In this document: positions 60,700 through 64,000 of the stretch, piece after piece
How positions within the stretch are numbered: position 1 is the first letter of the stretch
Layout of the letters: every line of letters begins with the position of its first letter
NCBI GenBank assembly: GCA_009760855.2
Contig: WPIO01000066.1
Coordinates: 64,001 to 128,000 of the forward strand
Direction of reading: 5' to 3'
DNA length: 64,000 nucleotides
Origin: Cristatella mucedo
Lineage: Eukaryota > Bryozoa > Phylactolaemata > Cristatellidae
The notes under the pieces: generated by a model
Seen by the model: only the letters and a program-made list of their open reading frames with translations
Databases searched by the model: none
Told to the model about the DNA's origin: nothing
Program-made: the position numbers and the translations under genes

Positions 60700-63362
60700 C
60701 AGTGATGTAATGTAATGTAATATATCTCCGTCTGTAACTCCACAAAGTCATAAAGACCATGTGGGTGTTACGCAGAAGAGTTTTGTATAGCCCACTCACA
60801 GCCTAAGCGGCTTTCGGTACGCATTCGGCAGCCAACAGACTTCGTCTCACGCAACAAAGAAAAAGTGAGAAGCACAGCAGAGTTAGGAGAGCAGTTGAGG
60901 TAGTGAGTAGCATAGAAGTAGCAGTTCAGGACCGCTGAAAAAGATGTGCCATAGTCGGCAGTTGGAGAGAAGTTGTCGTTGCGTAAGAATTGTGGAAGCG
61001 AGTTCCACAGTCTAGGACCTGCAGAGCTAAAGCTTCTGTCGCCAACTGTCTTTAAGCAGAGGAATGGGACAGCTAATTTATTGTCCACACAGGACCTGAG
61101 GGCGCAAACAGGCTGAAACTGGTGCAGCAGTTCAGCTAGGTATGAAGGAGCCAAGCCGTGGCGGGCCTTGTGGGTCAGCGTAAGAACTTTGCTCTGTATC
61201 CTTTGCTCAACCGGCAACCATTCTAGCTCTTTCAGCAAAGGAGACGCGTGCTCAAACCGCTGGGACCTGAAGACCAGCCTTGCAGCCATATTCATAGTCC
61301 GCTGTAGTGGCATAATAGCTTTCTTTGGTAGCCCAGCCAAAAGGGAATTACAACAATCAAGCCGAGACAGAACTAAAGAGCTAGTTAAATTTTTTACAAG
61401 CCACTGTGGGAGACAGCTTCTAATCTTGGATAGGGATCGGATGTGATGGCTAGCTGTAGAGGCAGTCTTCTGAATGAAGCTTTTGAAGTTGAGGCAGCTG
61501 TCGAACACGACACCTAGATTACGAGCACGTGGTGAAGGTCGCACAATAGCATCACCTATTAGAACAGCAAAGCCTTTTAATGCAGCCACACGCTTAGGGT
61601 GTCCTATGAGAAGCAGTTCGGTTTTATCGTCATTTAATTTCAGGAAGTTTTCCGACATCCAGGATCGAATATTGGCAAGGCAAGCATTCAGTTTCTCAGT
61701 TGCTGCAGCAGATTCCGACGGTTTAAATGACAAATACAACTGAGTATCGTCAGCATAGAAGTGATAACCATTATTCATTTCGTTTGTTTTTTCAAGCATG
61801 ATTTTACTTACCATTCAATTGCATTTCACTTTACAGCAAATGTAAAGCGCCTAGAGAGAGATTAAGTTCTCTGAGGGCGCTTTATCAAGTGAATTATTAT
61901 TATTATTATTATATCCTATTCCATGGGCCTTAATCACTTTTCCCAGAGGTTGCGTATAAATGGAGAACAGCAAGGGACCAAGTACAGACCCTTGAGGGAC
62001 TCCACAGGTGACCCTTCTCATGTCTGAGACCTGACCCCCACACGACACGGATTGAACACGATCAGACAAGTAGGATTTAAACCACGCCAGTGCTTCGTCT
62101 GCCAGACCGATCGTTGTTCTCAATCTTTCAAGCAGAACTTCGTGATCAATGGTGTCGAAGGCAGCAGACAGATCTAGCAGAGCTAAGGCAGTGACATTCC
62201 TGTCGTCATTGCCACGTAGAATGTCATTGTTAACACGGAGGAGAGCAGTTTCAGTGGAGTGCTGCCTCTTGAAACCTGATTGAAATGTTTCTGACATTCC
62301 ATTATTTTCGATATGTTCAACTAGCTGCTTAGCAACAATTTTTTCAAGAATCTTTGATAAGAACGGGAGAAGGGAAACTGGACGATAGTTTGCTAGGACC
62401 TCTGTGTCTAATCCAGGCTTTTTAAGAATAGGTCTAACGATTGCCGATTTGAAGGACTTGGGGACGACCCCTTTTCCCAAAGAAGCATTAAAAATCTTGG
62501 TTATGGCAGGGCTAAGTTGGTCTGCAAGTGAAGACCACAGAGATGAAGGTATAGGGTCTTCAGGAGACGAGCTCTTTTTGCTAGACCTTATTAAGGCAGC
62601 CACATCACTGGCAGAAACTTCGGAGAACCTTTTAAGAAAGGTCACAGGTTGAGGAACGGCGATTGCTTTGGTTTAATGGGGCTTAATAGAGGCACGAATG
62701 TGCACAATTTTTTCAGTAAAGAAGGCTGAAAAGTTTTGGGCTGAGCCCTCAATATCTGGGGAGTCAGACCTGAGAGCATTTGCCAGTAAATGGTTTACTG
62801 TCTTATAAATCTGTTTAGTGTCCGACTGGCAGGAATTCAGTTTTATAATGAAAAATGAAGCCCTGGCTTTTTTAAGCTTTCGGGTGTAAACTCGAAGGAA
62901 GTCTTTAAAATTGACTAGGTCTGCCTCAGACCCCGATTTCTTGAAACGACGTTCCAGCCTGCGCTTAACAGGGCGCATCTTAAGGAGTTTTTTTTGTAAA
63001 TTGAAAGGAATCTCGACGACTTTGAACACGGATAGAGCGAACAGGAGCATGCTTGTCAAGAGCGCTATTGAGTGTCATGTTCATGGCATCAGTGAGGGTA
63101 TCGAGGCTGCCGGTCGAGTCTGAATGCAGATCAAGAATGCCTGCATCACAAACAGATTTCAAAAACTTGTCCAAGTCAATGCTTTGTAAGTTACGTCGTT
63201 TGGCAAATTCGACAGTACCCTGCAGGTACGAGGGAGCAGGAACAGTAAACGAGACCGAGCAATGATGTGAGAGGGTCAGTGGGCACACCACAAAGTCAGT
63301 GGGGAGGACATCCTTAGTGATCACGAGATCTAGAATGTGCCCACCGACGTGGTGTTCGTGAT
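60700..63362 (-). mobile_element. LINE family B, best copy of the window (endonuclease end to 3' end)
   Basis: Antisense in a CFAP54 intron. From the 5' side: the end of an AP-endonuclease domain (HHVGGHILDLVITKDVLPTD near 63350-63290); a basic linker (MRPVKRRLERRFKKSGSEAD); and RT blocks [59 protein letters not shown] and HFYADDTQLYLSFKPSE. The C-terminal part follows to WAIQNSSA and the 3' end near 60700. Lesions: a 1-nt shift at an A run near 62990, a TAA at 62673-62675, and a sense LINE A tail inserted at 61768-61912 just before YADD. The 5' part of the endonuclease is missing. L2-like clade by layout; no tree was made. Confidence 0.92.
61768..61912 (+). mobile_element. LINE A solo 3' tail inserted in LINE B
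   Basis: From ACCATTATTCATTTCG through AAAGCGCC (61844-61851), the inner AGAGA/TCTCT pair and GGCGCTTT (61876-61883) to (ATT)n. It splits the LINE B codons between HGIGY and HFYADD. Only 145 bp long; a clear target duplication is not visible beyond about 2-3 bp. Confidence 0.85.
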
Positions 63363-64000
63363 CTCAGGTGGGCAGGAGATGCATGGCGCTCTCGTGCATT
63401 CATGGCAAGCTGTGGCTTGTCCACAGCGTGAGTACCTGCATACGCTTACTGTGCATGGAGTGTCCTGCTAGCGTACTTGCTGCTGCCCTTGACTCCCGAT
63501 GGATGGATAGCTTTTTTTAAATATGGCCCATCGTTGCCATGTAATGGTCCTTCTGCTGTGCCAAGTTTGAGGGGCAGCTCCAGTATCGAACACACCCCCT
63601 CTGGTCATCTTAGCCCATTGGCTATTGTACACACACTTCACGACTCAGGTCGAGGGTTCGAGTTCAGCAGCCTGTGATCTTTTATTGCTCACTGCAAGCT
63701 GGACATGTGGTGGTGTCCACGAAGGCTCTTCTCCTGCCATATAAGTCTGGCTCCTGGCCCAGCCCTCCTTTACCGAGAGGCCTATTGCCCCAAGCAATGG
63801 CCATATTGAATCCAGATAGTCAGCTGAATCAATCCTGCTCAATCAATCAGCGCCTGCTTGTTGTTGAGTGTGACTGCTGTGATTGTTGCGATGTACTGGC
63901 ATGAGTCGACGAATCTTTCAGCGCCATTACTACTAAGAAGTAATGCGATCTGGTTACAGCGACTTGTAGATCCCATTTCTTTCCGACAACATACGTTGGT
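63363..64000. other. CFAP54 intron, right edge; weak S1 trace at 63597-63745
   Basis: GTCGAGGGTTCGAGTTCAGCAGC and TTTTATTGCTCACTGCAAGC, then ACGAAGGCTCTTCTCCTGCC, follow the S1 SINE order but are strongly diverged. No further CFAP54 exon was found. Confidence 0.4.

Overview
This is eukaryotic, almost certainly animal, genomic DNA. Coding exons are short, bounded by GT/AG introns, and sit in a sea of non-LTR retrotransposons, tRNA-headed SINEs and very long dinucleotide microsatellites. A ciliary gene (CFAP54) implies an organism with motile cilia or flagella. The abundance of L2-type LINEs, two SINE families and pure (AG)n/(GT)n arrays hundreds of bases long fits an invertebrate metazoan better than a compact genome, but the species cannot be named from the sequence.

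Three protein-coding genes can be assembled exon by exon with matching splice phases. (1) A ZDHHC5/ZDHHC8-type palmitoyltransferase on the + strand, exons from 23574 to the stop at 38664; its first exon (start codon and first membrane helix) was not found. (2) A complete three-exon ZNHIT3 gene on the - strand, start codon at 54333, stop at 47108, 137 residues. (3) The 5' end of CFAP54 on the + strand, five exons from ATG 54469 to 60610, running off the right edge. The ZNHIT3 and CFAP54 start codons are divergent and only 135 bp apart, so they very probably share one bidirectional promoter.

Region by region: 1-23.5 kb has no recognised host exon and holds SINEs, LINE pieces and a diverged duplicated block (about 0.33-2.12 kb versus 3.81-4.74 kb). 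23.5-40.4 kb is the palmitoyltransferase gene with its probable 3' UTR; its introns carry LINE/SINE copies and extreme microsatellites. 40.8-46.7 kb is mostly antisense LINE sequence. 46.9-54.3 kb is ZNHIT3 with two repeat-filled introns. 54.5-64 kb is the start of CFAP54; its last visible intron contains the best-preserved LINE of the window (60.7-63.36 kb, antisense).

Mobile DNA: two LINE families are seen, here called A and B, both with L2-like reverse transcriptase. Family A ends in a conserved 3' hairpin (AAAGCGCC ... GGCGCTTT) followed by (ATT)n. SINE family S1 has Pol III A/B boxes and an internal palindrome. SINE family S2 has a tRNA-like head joined to a tail that closely matches the LINE A 3' hairpin, so S2 is probably mobilised by LINE A. 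Many copies are nested or inverted. Repeat boundaries are given to about 10-20 bp.
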